Below are positions 25,277 to 33,910 of a DNA stretch of 64,000 nt, in pieces. Position 1 is the stretch's first letter; every line of letters begins with the position of its first letter. Origin of the DNA: Bifidobacterium saguinibicoloris. Its GTDB lineage: Bacteria > Actinomycetota > Actinomycetes > Actinomycetales > Bifidobacteriaceae. Under the pieces are notes generated by a model. The model saw nothing but the letters and a program-made list of their open reading frames with translations, ran no database searches and had not been told where the DNA came from. The stretch covers positions 32,464-96,463 of the forward strand of contig NZ_JAHBBF010000009.1 of NCBI RefSeq assembly GCF_019331725.1. The letters are read 5' to 3'. A program made the translations under genes and the position numbers.

Positions 25277-26245
25277 ATGCGATTCGTGGTGAAACGGCTG
25301 CTGCTGTTCGCGTCCGCCCTGTTCGGCGTCTCGGTGCTCGTGTTCGCGGCGTTGCGCATCCTGCCGGGCGACGTGGCCGTCGTCATGGCCGGCACCAACG
25401 CCACCGCTTCGCGCGTGGCCGCGCTGCGCGCCGAATTCGGCCTCGACCGTCCGTACGTCGTCCAATACCTCGACTGGGCGGGTGGGCTCCTGCACGGCGA
25501 TCTCGGCATGTCCGCGCTGACCGGACGGCCTGTCGCCGCGCAGGTGGGCGCGCGTGCGTCGATCACGTTCCCCTTGATCGTCATGAGCCTTGTCGTCGCG
25601 CTCGAGGTCGGACTGCCGCTCGGATGCGCCGCGTCCATCGCACGCTCGCCGCGGCTGCGCGGCTTCTTCCACGTGCTCGCCATCGTGGGCGGCGCCGTGC
25701 CCGCGTTGTGGAGCGGACTGTTGCTGCTCCTGCTGTTCGGACAGGGCGTGGGATTGCTGGGTCTGTTCCCCTCGCAAGGATTCCCGGCCGACGGATGGGC
25801 GGGGGCGCCCGGGCGTGCGTTCGCGTCGCTGATCCTGCCGGCGTTGGCCACCGGATTCGTCGCCGCGGCCGGCATCATGCGCTACACGCACGCCGCGCTC
25901 GACGACGTCGCCGCCGACGGCGGTCCGGTCGACATGGCGATGGCCTGCGGTATGACCCGACGGCAGGCGATGCTGCGCGTGGGACTGCGCCTCGCCACCC
26001 CGCAGCTCGTGTCCGTCGTGGGACTGACGTTCGCGTCGATGATCACCGGCGTGATGGTCATCGAGAACCTGTTCGCGCTGCCGGGCCTCGGCGCGCTGCT
26101 CGTCGGCGACGTCGGCAACCGCGACTTGGTCGCCGTGCAGAGCGAACTGTTCCTCCTCGCCGCGTTCTTCCTCGTATTGGGACTGATCGTCGACCTTGCC
26201 CACCGCGCGCTCGACCCGCGCCTTGCGCACGGAGAGGAGGAATGA
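25277..26245 (+). CDS. ABC transporter permease, DppB family
   Basis: 322-residue inner permease of the peptide/nickel importer. The N-terminus (MRFVVKRLLLFASALFGVSVLVFAALRILPGD) is the family hallmark TM followed by LPGD. Six TM helices are visible, with the coupling-helix EAA-like region around ACGMTRRQAMLRVGLRLATP. An AAAGGAA Shine-Dalgarno precedes ATG 25277. It follows the binding-protein gene by 51 nt and overlaps the next permease by 4 nt, so the two permeases are probably made in equal amounts. Confidence 0.92.
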   Translation: MRFVVKRLLLFASALFGVSVLVFAALRILPGDVAVVMAGTNATASRVAALRAEFGLDRPYVVQYLDWAGGLLHGDLGMSALTGRPVAAQVGARASITFPLIVMSLVVALEVGLPLGCAASIARSPRLRGFFHVLAIVGGAVPALWSGLLLLLLFGQGVGLLGLFPSQGFPADGWAGAPGRAFASLILPALATGFVAAAGIMRYTHAALDDVAADGGPVDMAMACGMTRRQAMLRVGLRLATPQLVSVVGLTFASMITGVMVIENLFALPGLGALLVGDVGNRDLVAVQSELFLLAAFFLVLGLIVDLAHRALDPRLAHGEEE

Positions 26246-27168
26246 TGGCCGATATGCACGATATGTCCGATACGCGTACGAACTTCGCCCCCGCCGGCAC
26301 GGACCGACGGCGCAGCCGTCCGGGAGTGGTCCTCGCCACCATGTGGTCGCACGGTACAGGCCGATACGCGCTCGTCGTGCTGGGGTTGTGGCTGCTCGTC
26401 GCGCTCGTCTCCCTGTTCTGGACGCCGCGGCCATTGTTGGAGACCGACGGCTACCACGTGTGGGCCGCCCCGTCCGCCGGCCACTGGCTCGGCACCGACG
26501 GCACCGGTGCGGACGTGCTGAGCTGGCTCATGGCCGGCTCGCACACCAACCTCGCAATCGCGTCACTGACGGTGGTGTGCTCGGGGGCCTTGGGACTGCT
26601 GCTCGTCGGATTCATGGTCGCGCGCTCGAACGCCCTCGCCTCCGTCTCCGTCGCGGTCGTCGACGCGCTCATCTCCATCCCCACCGTGCTCATCGCGCTC
26701 CTGCTCGCCGTGCCGTTCGGCGCCTCGGCGGCCGTCGTCGTCGGTGCCTGCTCGATCGCCTACGGACTGAACCTCGCACGCGTGGCCCGGCCCGCCGCGC
26801 TGCTCGCGGCGCGCTCGCAGTACGTCGAATCGGCGCGGTCCAACGGGGCCGGAGCGTTCACCGTGCTCGTTCGGCACATCGTGCCGAACATCACGCCGGT
26901 GCTCGCGGTGCAGCTGTCGATGTCCGCCGGCACGTCGGTATTGGCCGAGGCTGGGCTCACGTACCTGGGCGTCGGGGTCGGCGCGGGCGTGCCCAGCTGG
27001 GGGCATTCGCTCGCGACCTCGGTCAAGCTCATCAACGTGTTCCCGCTGACCGTGCTGTGGCCGGGCCTCGTCGTCACGCTCGTCGTCGTCGCGTTGAACC
27101 TGTTCGGTGACGCCCTGCGCGACGCGGCCGACCCGGTCGCCAACCCCGCGTTGAGAACCCCGCGTTGA
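26242..27168 (+). CDS. ABC transporter permease, DppC family
   Basis: 308 residues from ATG 26242, which overlaps the upstream stop (ATGATG). A strong GGAGAGGAGG Shine-Dalgarno decides between this ATG and 26245. The hydrophilic N-terminal ~35 residues and first TM are followed by the DppC signature WLGTDGTGADVLSWLMAGS, then a five-helix core with AARSQYVESARSNGAGAFTVL (coupling region). It ends DPVANPALRTPR, close to the DPR ending common in the family. It pairs with the DppB-like permease. Confidence 0.92.
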   Translation: MMADMHDMSDTRTNFAPAGTDRRRSRPGVVLATMWSHGTGRYALVVLGLWLLVALVSLFWTPRPLLETDGYHVWAAPSAGHWLGTDGTGADVLSWLMAGSHTNLAIASLTVVCSGALGLLLVGFMVARSNALASVSVAVVDALISIPTVLIALLLAVPFGASAAVVVGACSIAYGLNLARVARPAALLAARSQYVESARSNGAGAFTVLVRHIVPNITPVLAVQLSMSAGTSVLAEAGLTYLGVGVGAGVPSWGHSLATSVKLINVFPLTVLWPGLVVTLVVVALNLFGDALRDAADPVANPALRTPR

Positions 27169-27179
27169 GGGAGGCATGA

Positions 27180-27971
27180 ATGGCTGTTGAGATCACAGGA
27201 TTGCGCGTCGCCGTCGGGGCGACGGAGGTCGTGCACGGCGTGGACCTGTCCATCGTGGACGGGGAACGCGTCGGCCTCATCGGATCGTCCGGATCCGGCA
27301 AGTCGATGATCGCGAAATCACTGCTCGGACTGCTGCCGCACAACGCGACCCTGTCCGGACGGATCACAATGGGCGATACGGTCGTGCTGGACGGCGATGG
27401 CTACGCCGACGAGCGGGCGCTCGCCGACCTGCGCGGACGATACGTGGGCACCGTGTTCCAGAACCCGTCCGCGGCATTGAACCCGGTCCTGACCGTCGCG
27501 AAACAGGTCGAACTCCCGCTGCGGATGCACTACGACCTCACGGCCGTCGAACGCGCGGACCGCGTCAAAGCCATGCTCGGCAAGGTCGGTCTGCCCGAAG
27601 ACGTGCTGGGCAAGCGCCCGCACGAACTGTCCGGAGGACAACGTCAACGCGTCGGCATCGCGACGGCTCTCATCACCTCGCCGCGCCTCATCATCGCCGA
27701 CGAACCCACCACCGCGCTCGACTCCATCACGCAACGCCAGATCGTCGACCTGCTCGTCTCGCTCGTCGACGACGCGGGCGCCTCCATGCTGTTCATCACC
27801 CACGATTTCGCCGTGCTCTCGCGTGCCACCACGCGTTGCTACGTGCTCGATGCGGGGGCCGTCGTCGAAACCGGCACGACCGCCGATCTGCTCGCCGCGC
27901 CGAAGGCCGCGCCCACCCGCGACCTCGTCTCCGCCGCCCGCGTACTGACCTTGGAGGCGCATCATGACTGA
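27180..27971 (+). CDS. ABC transporter ATP-binding protein, DppD family
   Basis: 263 residues with Walker A GSSGSGKS, signature LSGGQRQRVGIA, Walker B LIIADEPTTALD and switch His in FITHD. At 263 residues it is shorter than typical DppD (about 330) because the C-terminal oligopeptide-family extension with its Cys residues is absent. Shine-Dalgarno GAGGGAGG precedes ATG 27180. It overlaps the next ATPase gene by 8 nt, as expected for an obligate heterodimer that powers the two permeases. Confidence 0.92.
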   Translation: MAVEITGLRVAVGATEVVHGVDLSIVDGERVGLIGSSGSGKSMIAKSLLGLLPHNATLSGRITMGDTVVLDGDGYADERALADLRGRYVGTVFQNPSAALNPVLTVAKQVELPLRMHYDLTAVERADRVKAMLGKVGLPEDVLGKRPHELSGGQRQRVGIATALITSPRLIIADEPTTALDSITQRQIVDLLVSLVDDAGASMLFITHDFAVLSRATTRCYVLDAGAVVETGTTADLLAAPKAAPTRDLVSAARVLTLEAHHD

Positions 27972-28854
27972 CATTGCCGCTGTCGCCGAACCCACCGACA
28001 TCCTGCTCTCTGCAAGGCATGTCGACGCCTCGTTCGCGGTCCGCGACATGCACGCCGGGTTGTCCGGGTTGCCCGACCTGTTCGCCCCCAAACGCCGCCG
28101 TCAGGTGCTGTTCGACGTGTCCGCCGAGGTGTGCGCGGGGGAGTGTCTCGCCGTGATCGGCGCGTCCGGATCGGGCAAGACCACGCTGACCCGCATCATG
28201 CTGGGCCTCGACGCGGCGGATTCGGGGGCCATCACATACCGTGGCGATGGGGTCGCGCGTGGCACGGCCGGCATGCGGGCCCTGCGCGCCGAATCGTCCA
28301 TCGTCTTCCAGGATCCGTACGGGTCGCTCGACCCGCGCTGGACCGTCGAGCGTTCGGTATCCGAACCGTTGTGGCTGCGCCGCAAGGCACTCGGCTTCGC
28401 GTTCGACGAAGTCGGCGCGAAAACCGCGCAGGCGTTGGCCCGCGTCGGACTCGACCCGCGCGCGTTCCTCGACCGCTATCCGTGCGACCTGTCCGGAGGG
28501 CAGGCGCAGCGCGTCGCCATCGCCCGCGCCATCGTCAACGAGCCGAAGGTCATCCTCGCCGACGAGCCGATGAGCGCCATCGACGTGGCCGCCCGCGTGC
28601 GCATCCTCGACACGCTCCAGTCGATTCTCGCCGGCGTGGGGATGGACGGTACAGGCGTGGACGGCACGGGCGCGGACGGCGGACGCCCGGCCCTCATCAT
28701 CGTCTCCCATGATCTCGGCGTCGTGCAGCATCTCGCCGACCGCATCCTCGTCCTCCATGAGGGCCGCGTGGTCGAGACGGGCCCCACGGACCGGGTGCTC
28801 GGCAGCCCTGAATCCGACTACACCAGAAGCCTCATCGAGGCCGCCTCGCTGTAG
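27964..28854 (+). CDS. ABC transporter ATP-binding protein, DppF family
   Basis: 296 residues. Walker A GASGSGKTT, signature LSGGQAQRVAIAR, Walker B VILADEPMSAID and His in IIVSHD are all present. The N-terminal stretch before Walker A (FAVRDMHAGLSGLPDLFAPKRRRQVLFDV) is the DppF/OppF-type insertion. A short Gly-rich insertion (GVGMDGTGVDGTGADGG, about residues 222-238) between Walker B and the switch region is unusual and looks like a low-complexity expansion. Last gene of the importer operon; partner of the DppD-like ATPase. Confidence 0.92.
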   Translation: MTDIAAVAEPTDILLSARHVDASFAVRDMHAGLSGLPDLFAPKRRRQVLFDVSAEVCAGECLAVIGASGSGKTTLTRIMLGLDAADSGAITYRGDGVARGTAGMRALRAESSIVFQDPYGSLDPRWTVERSVSEPLWLRRKALGFAFDEVGAKTAQALARVGLDPRAFLDRYPCDLSGGQAQRVAIARAIVNEPKVILADEPMSAIDVAARVRILDTLQSILAGVGMDGTGVDGTGADGGRPALIIVSHDLGVVQHLADRILVLHEGRVVETGPTDRVLGSPESDYTRSLIEAASL

Positions 28855-28894
28855 CGGACATCGGACCGCGACACGCCGACGTCGTCGGCGGTGG

Positions 28895-28900
28895 TAGGGT
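28895..28900 (+). promoter_or_regulatory. -10 box of a likely leaderless transcript for the cysteine operon
   Basis: TAGGGT ends 7 nt before the ATG at 28908, so the transcript would begin at or next to that ATG, without a 5' UTR. No convincing -35 box is seen. The same GGTAGGGTA string stands just before the dnaG start (50508). Confidence 0.5.
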
Positions 28901-28907
28901 ATGAGGC

Positions 28908-28937
28908 ATGCAGTTTATCTCGTGTTGTTGTCGCTAA
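28908..28937 (+). CDS. Polycysteine leader peptide (cysteine attenuator)
   Basis: A nine-codon frame encoding MQFISCCCR then TAA, with three consecutive TGT Cys codons at 28923-28931. It lies 378 nt upstream of cystathionine beta-synthase and immediately after a -10 box, so it is probably leaderless. Run-of-Cys leader peptides upstream of sulfur genes are known as cysteine-responsive attenuators in mycobacteria: when charged tRNA-Cys is scarce, ribosomes stall in the Cys run and downstream expression rises. Three Cys codons in nine is very unlikely by chance here, where Cys is rare. The peptide is the sensor and has no enzymatic role. The mechanism is inferred. Confidence 0.7.
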   Translation: MQFISCCCR

Positions 28938-29315
28938 CCGACGCCCCCGGGCGAACGGTCAGTGACGCATAACTTGAGATAGAGCATTCGGACGCGGCCA
29001 TCGGCCGCACATCCATGTCGAATTCACGCGCAGAGGTTTCGCGCAAGGCTATTGGTGCGTTGGGGGTACCGATATCCGGTCTTCGCACAAGGACATCGGA
29101 CACCACGAACCAACCGGACGGGCCTGAGGCCCACACCCGAGGTCAGCCGAACAGCAGTCCGCAACGCATCCATCGCAACGCACCACGCATCGTCACTTTC
29201 CCATTCGTCCGGGAACGCCGGTTCGCGACGGCACACGTCGCCCCACCCACAACCGAACCCCAGACCAAGCCGACCCGGCCCGACGGACCGGAACCACATC
29301 AGGAAAGAGACGATC
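28938..29315 (+). promoter_or_regulatory. Long leader between the Cys peptide and cbs
   Basis: 378 nt without a supported gene. It contains a compact hairpin (GCGGCC 28994-28999, ATC loop, GGCCGC 29003-29008) soon after the leader peptide, a candidate for the alternative structure needed in attenuation. I see no classical T-run terminator, so control could act through Rho or by masking a ribosome site. The cbs Shine-Dalgarno AGGAAAGAGA is at 29301-29310. Confidence 0.45.
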
Positions 29316-30338
29316 ATGACCATCGCGAACAGCGTCGCCGACCTCATCGGCGGCACCCCCATCGTCAAGCTCAACCACATCCCGGCCGCCGAAGGCGTCA
29401 ACGCCACCATCGCCGTCAAACTCGAATACATGAACCCGGGCGGCTCGTCCAAGGACCGCATCGCCGCGCGCATCATCGACGCGGCCGAACGCTCCGGCGA
29501 ACTCAAGCCCGGCGGCGTGATCGTCGAACCCACGTCCGGCAACACCGGCGTCGGACTCGCGATGGTCGCCCAGCAGCGCGGCTACCGCACGATCTTCACC
29601 CTGCCGGACAAGGTCTCCGAATCCAAGCGCGCCGTGCTGCGCGCGTACGGCGCCGAAGTCGTCGTCACCCCCACCGACGCCGGCCCCGACGACCCGCGCT
29701 CCTACTACCAGGTCGCCGAACGTCTCGCCAAGGCCATCCCCGGCGGCTTCCGCCCCAACCAGTACGACAACCCGAACGGCCCCGCCAGCCACTACGCCAC
29801 CACCGGCCCCGAGATCTGGGAGGCGACCGAAGGCAAGATCACGCACTTCGTGGCCGGCATCGGCACCGGCGGCACCATCTCCGGCACCGGCAAATACTTG
29901 AAGGAGGCGTCCCACGGCAAGGTCGTCGTGGTCGGCTCCGACCCGGAAGGCTCCATCTACTCCGCGCCGAGTCTCGCCGACGTCCACCAGTACGACATCG
30001 AGGGCGTGGGGGAGGACTTCTACCCGAAGGCCTACGACCGTTCCATCCCCGATGAGATCGTCAAGGCGAACGACGCCGAAGCGTTCGAGATGACCCGCCG
30101 CCTCGCCGCCGAGGAGGCCCTGCTGGTCGGCGGATCGTCCGGCATGGCCGTCGTCAGCGCCATCAAGTACGCGAAGGAGCACGACCTCGACGAGAACCAG
30201 CTCGTCGTCGTCCTCGCCCCCGACTCCGGCCGCAGCTACCTCGAGAAGATCTTCAACGACGACTGGATGCGCGCCAACGGCTACGCCGACGTCGTCGCAC
30301 GCACCACGAAGCCGTCGCTCGCCGAACAGTACCTGTGA
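29316..30338 (+). CDS. cbs: Cystathionine beta-synthase (PLP-dependent, catalytic core only)
   Basis: Condenses homocysteine with serine to cystathionine, the first step of reverse transsulfuration. 340 residues from ATG 29316. PLP-binding Lys46 lies in PGGSSKDR, followed by the TSGNTG phosphate-binding loop and GTGGTISGTG. The EGVGEDFYPKAYD segment is characteristic of cystathionine beta-synthase rather than O-acetylserine sulfhydrylase. The C-terminal paired regulatory CBS domains of eukaryotic enzymes are absent. It is followed 94 nt later by the cystathionine gamma-synthase/lyase gene, and luxS lies 3.6 kb downstream, which together give a homocysteine-to-cysteine route. Control is likely through the polycysteine leader. 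Cysteine synthase is the alternative call. Confidence 0.88.
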   Translation: MTIANSVADLIGGTPIVKLNHIPAAEGVNATIAVKLEYMNPGGSSKDRIAARIIDAAERSGELKPGGVIVEPTSGNTGVGLAMVAQQRGYRTIFTLPDKVSESKRAVLRAYGAEVVVTPTDAGPDDPRSYYQVAERLAKAIPGGFRPNQYDNPNGPASHYATTGPEIWEATEGKITHFVAGIGTGGTISGTGKYLKEASHGKVVVVGSDPEGSIYSAPSLADVHQYDIEGVGEDFYPKAYDRSIPDEIVKANDAEAFEMTRRLAAEEALLVGGSSGMAVVSAIKYAKEHDLDENQLVVVLAPDSGRSYLEKIFNDDWMRANGYADVVARTTKPSLAEQYL

Positions 30339-30432
30339 CGTGCGCCGCACGGCACCTTCGACACTCCCCGAAACCCGATAAACCGATACCTCAATACACA
30401 ACATCCAGTACACCGAAAGGAACGCACCCATC

Positions 30433-31617
30433 ATGTCCGCCGAATACAACGCCAAGTTCACCGCCACCGACATCGCCACCCGCGCCATCCACGCCGGACA
30501 GGAGCCCGACCCCACCACGGGCGCCGTCGTCACGCCCATCTACGCCACCTCCACGTTCAAGCAGGACGGTGTGCTCGGCCTCAGGGGCGGACACGACTAC
30601 TCGCGCTCCATCAACCCCACCCGCACCAGCTTCGACGAACAGCTCGCCGCCGTCGAAGGCGCCAAGTACGCGCTGTCCTTCTCCTCGGGCCTCGCCGCCA
30701 TCGACGTGCTGCTGCGCTCCACCCTCAAGCCCGGCGACAACATCCTGCTCGGCAACGACGTGTACGGCGGCACCTACCGGCTGCTCTCCAAGGTGTTCGT
30801 GCCGTGGGGCGTCGGCCTCGACGTCGTCGACATCACCGACGCGAAGGCCGTCGAGGAGGCGCTCGCCGCCAAGCCGTACCGCTACATCTGGGTCGAGACC
30901 CCGTCGAACCCGCTGCTCAACATCACCGACATCGCTTTGACCGCAGAGATCGCGCACCGTCACGGCACCAAGGTCGTCGTCGACAACACGTTCGCCTCGC
31001 CCGCCCTCCAGCACCCGCTCGACGAGGGCGCCGACGCGGTCGTCTACTCGACCACCAAGTACATCGGCGGCCACTCCGATGTGGTCGGCGGCGCCGTGGT
31101 CCTCAACGACGAGGAGACGCGCGACCAGGTCGCGTTCCTGCAGAACGCGGCCGGCGCCGTGCCCTCCCCGTTCGATTCCTGGCTTGACATCCGCGGGCTC
31201 AAGACCCTCGCCCTGCGCGTGCAACGCCACTCCGAGAACGCGCTCAAGGTGGCGCAGTGGCTCGAATCCCAGCCGGCGGACGTGGTGGAGCGCGTCTGGT
31301 ACCCGGGCCTCGAATCCCACCCGGGCCACGAGATCGCCGCGCGTCAGATGCACGGCGGCTTCGGCGGCGTCGTCTCCGTGCAGCTCGCCGCCGGCGCCGA
31401 AGCGGCCAAGCGGCTCGTCGACCACACGGAGATCTTCACGCTGGCCGAATCGCTCGGCGGCGTCGAAAGCCTCATCGAGGTGCCTGCCGCCATGACCCAC
31501 GCCTCCGTGGCCGGCACCACGCTGCAGGTGCCCGCGAACCTCATCCGCATCTCGGTCGGCATCGAGAACGCCGACGACCTCATCGCCGACCTCTCCCAGG
31601 CGCTCAAGGCCATCTGA
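30433..31617 (+). CDS. Cystathionine gamma-synthase/gamma-lyase (Cys/Met metabolism PLP enzyme)
   Basis: 394-residue type I PLP enzyme with Lys209 in STTKYIGGHSDVVGG as the cofactor Schiff base, SRSINPTRTSFDEQLAA near the N-terminus and ETPSNPLLNITD at mid-length. Family members act as gamma-synthases (methionine direction) or gamma-lyases (cysteine direction). Pairing with cystathionine beta-synthase favours the lyase, releasing cysteine from cystathionine, but sequence alone does not decide. Shine-Dalgarno GAAAGGAA precedes ATG 30433. Probably cotranscribed with cbs. Confidence 0.9.
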   Translation: MSAEYNAKFTATDIATRAIHAGQEPDPTTGAVVTPIYATSTFKQDGVLGLRGGHDYSRSINPTRTSFDEQLAAVEGAKYALSFSSGLAAIDVLLRSTLKPGDNILLGNDVYGGTYRLLSKVFVPWGVGLDVVDITDAKAVEEALAAKPYRYIWVETPSNPLLNITDIALTAEIAHRHGTKVVVDNTFASPALQHPLDEGADAVVYSTTKYIGGHSDVVGGAVVLNDEETRDQVAFLQNAAGAVPSPFDSWLDIRGLKTLALRVQRHSENALKVAQWLESQPADVVERVWYPGLESHPGHEIAARQMHGGFGGVVSVQLAAGAEAAKRLVDHTEIFTLAESLGGVESLIEVPAAMTHASVAGTTLQVPANLIRISVGIENADDLIADLSQALKAI

Positions 31618-31657
31618 CGGGCCCACGGGCCTGCGGCGGGTGGTACAGGCTGGACCG

Positions 31658-32695
31658 CTACCCTGCGAACGCCTGATACACGGCGGCCGAGAGCGACGCG
31701 ATCCGTCCGGCCGCCGACTCGTCCACGTCGTTCGCCATCACGGCGAACACGTACGGGTGCGGGGCGTAGACGATGGCGACGTCGTTCTGCACTGCCGCGA
31801 GCTCGCCGGTCTTGTTCGCCACCTGCACGCCGGCCGGCACGCCCGCCGGGATCTTGGTGCGGCGGGTCTGGCCGAGCAGCAGGTCGGTCATCCGCTTGCT
31901 CGCGTCCTGCGACACCAGTTCGCCGCGGTACGCCTTGACGAGGAACAGGGCGCAGTCGCGCGCCGACGTCCAGTTCTCCACCGTGTTGCCCGAGGCGGCG
32001 CCGGTCAGGGCGCGCAGCTCCTTCGTGTCCGTGAACCCGTAGCGTGCGGCGGTGTCGGTCACGGTCGCGATCGCCTGCGCCGTGCCGCCCGTGCCTCCGG
32101 TGCCGCTTGTGCCGCCGATGACGGCGAGCAGCCGGTTGGCCGCGTCGTTCGAGCTCACCGTGATCATCTGCGTGAGGTCCGCGTCGATGGTCGCGCCGTC
32201 GGCGATCGTGCCTTGATTGATGCCGTCGAACACGGCGAGCATGATGTACAGCTTGATGAGCGAGGCGGCGACCATCGGCTGGTCGGAGCCGGCCGCGCTT
32301 TCGAGGCCGCTCTCCAGGTCGACCACGTGGACCGACCATGTGCCGGGATACTGTCCGATGGCTGTTTCGGCCGCCTGTCTGGCCGCTTCGACGCGCGTCC
32401 GGCCGTGGTTCGGCTCCGGGGGTTTGGCTCTTGCGACGTCTCCGCCCGTGTTCGCCGTCGTTGTGTCCTCCATGTCCTTCGATGCGGCGGACGCGGCCGA
32501 TGTCCCGGATGCGGCGCCGTCCCGCGCCGAGGCGCCTCCCGTGATCCGTGGATAGGCGAGCGTGCCGAGGAACACCAGTGCGGCGGCGAGCACGACGGCG
32601 ATGGCCGCGGCGAGGATGCGGCGGTTCCGCGCCCGTCGCCTTGCCTCGGCGCGTGCCTGGGCGCGTGTCATGCGGGACTGCCGTCCGTCCGTCAT
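31658..32695 (-). CDS. Class A beta-lactamase-like serine hydrolase, membrane-anchored
   Basis: 345 residues from ATG 32695. Cytoplasmic basic N-terminus, TM near 24-46 (ILAAAIAVVLAAALVFLGTLAY), an Ala/Thr linker, then a penicillin-recognising domain with SLIK (Ser145, Lys148), SND (Ser182-Asp184) and KTG (in NKTGELA), the three motifs of class A beta-lactamases and related DD-peptidases. An ExxLN-like motif is not obvious, so it may be a peptidoglycan-processing or penicillin-binding protein rather than a true lactamase. The start overlaps the stop of the zinc-ribbon gene (ATGA), so the two envelope genes form one leftward operon inserted in the sulfur cluster. Confidence 0.82.
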   Translation of the reverse strand: MTDGRQSRMTRAQARAEARRRARNRRILAAAIAVVLAAALVFLGTLAYPRITGGASARDGAASGTSAASAASKDMEDTTTANTGGDVARAKPPEPNHGRTRVEAARQAAETAIGQYPGTWSVHVVDLESGLESAAGSDQPMVAASLIKLYIMLAVFDGINQGTIADGATIDADLTQMITVSSNDAANRLLAVIGGTSGTGGTGGTAQAIATVTDTAARYGFTDTKELRALTGAASGNTVENWTSARDCALFLVKAYRGELVSQDASKRMTDLLLGQTRRTKIPAGVPAGVQVANKTGELAAVQNDVAIVYAPHPYVFAVMANDVDESAAGRIASLSAAVYQAFAG

Positions 32696-33822
32696 TCGTC
32701 CGCCTTGGCGAGCTGCGAGTCGATGTCGGCGAGGACCTCGCCCATGATCTTCGCGGCCGTCTCCTTGCCCTGGTTCTGCGTGGCGAGCGCGACCGCCGCC
32801 TTGCCGTGCGGGGTGGTGACGACGGCGAAGTAGTTCCACGTGTTCTTGATGCCTTGGCCGCGGTGGGCGTGGACGGTCATGTCGGTGGGGATGGCCACGC
32901 CTTCGGACGCGACGTCGACGTTCATGAGGTCCGATGCGCCGTCGGCGTCCACCGCCGCGAGCATGCGCACCGCGTCATAGGTGGAGCTGTAGTTCTCGTA
33001 GCCGGCGTCGCTGGCCGCCACGTCGCCGTAGTTCCGGCCGAGGGTCGTGTCGTCGTATCCGTGGGACGAGAGCCATTGGTTGACCGCGTCGAAGCCGCCG
33101 AGGTCGGCGATCGCCTGGTTCGCGTCGTCGTTGCTCATCGTCGACATCATGGACTGCGCTTCGGCGAAGGCGTCCCCGCCGTTCGAGCGGGCGGCGACGT
33201 ACACCGGCAGGTACAGGCCTGCGGAGACGAACTTCGTGCGTGCCGCGGCCGTATTGGCGATGTCGTCCGCGGAATAGTCGGCGCCGGTCGTGGACGACGT
33301 GCCGTCGCCGAGGAACATCGCCGAGACCGAGACGTCGGTCGACGAGTATTTGCTGGTGATCGACGAGAGCGATTTCGCGTCCGGTTTGGCGGTCGCCTTG
33401 GACTTGGTGTTGGTCTTCGTCTTCTTCTTGGTCTTGGAGCCGGTCGTGCCGTTGCCTGACGACGTGCCGGTGTCCGACGACGCCGATGATGTGGGCGGGG
33501 TGGCGCCGGTGAAGAAGTCGCGGCCGACGGTGAACGCGAACACGAGCGCCGCGACGAGGGCCACCGCCGCGACGATGGCCGTGATGACGGTCCACATGCG
33601 TTTGGGTTTTGCGGCGGTCGGCACCGGCGTGGGAGAGGGAAGCGGCCCGGGGAGCGGGGCGTCGGGCATCGGGACGGGAGGTATGCCGTTGGGGAGAGGT
33701 CCGTCGGGGAGAGTCCCGTCGGGCTGCGTCCGGTCCGGATCCTCCGTGACCGGTGCACCGCATTCCGTGCAGAACCGGGTGCCCGGCTCCAGCTCGTGAC
33801 CGCATTCCATGCAGAACCGCAT
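32692..33822 (-). CDS. Zinc-ribbon membrane protein with extracellular domain
   Basis: 376 residues. The N-terminus is a zinc ribbon (CMECGHELEPGTRFCTECG: two CxxC pairs), then a Pro-rich cytoplasmic linker, a TM near 77-100 (VITAIVAAVALVAALVFAF) and a ~270-residue extracellular domain with a Ser/Thr/Lys-rich stalk (TKKKTKTNTKSKATAKPDAK). This architecture resembles TcaA/zinc-ribbon envelope proteins that act in stress or cell-wall responses. Coupled to the downstream serine hydrolase by a 4-nt overlap, which suggests a shared cell-envelope role. Function not known. Confidence 0.8.
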   Translation of the reverse strand: MRFCMECGHELEPGTRFCTECGAPVTEDPDRTQPDGTLPDGPLPNGIPPVPMPDAPLPGPLPSPTPVPTAAKPKRMWTVITAIVAAVALVAALVFAFTVGRDFFTGATPPTSSASSDTGTSSGNGTTGSKTKKKTKTNTKSKATAKPDAKSLSSITSKYSSTDVSVSAMFLGDGTSSTTGADYSADDIANTAAARTKFVSAGLYLPVYVAARSNGGDAFAEAQSMMSTMSNDDANQAIADLGGFDAVNQWLSSHGYDDTTLGRNYGDVAASDAGYENYSSTYDAVRMLAAVDADGASDLMNVDVASEGVAIPTDMTVHAHRGQGIKNTWNYFAVVTTPHGKAAVALATQNQGKETAAKIMGEVLADIDSQLAKADE

Positions 33823-33910
33823 GTCGATCCCCTTTCCTCGTCCCTTTCCTCTGGGGACTACCGTCTATTATGGTATCCGTCATTCCGCATAACGCTAAGG
33901 GGGACAACAA

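Noticed and set aside
29015..30055. Frame starting at ATG 29015 running into cbs
   Set aside because: Its N-terminal part is uncharacteristic and it continues out of frame through cbs as Arg-rich sequence.
31658..32695. Antibiotic-resistance beta-lactamase
   Set aside because: Has the SxxK, SxD-like and KTG motifs, but no evident ExxLN; membrane anchor and operon partner suggest an envelope role. Resistance cannot be claimed.
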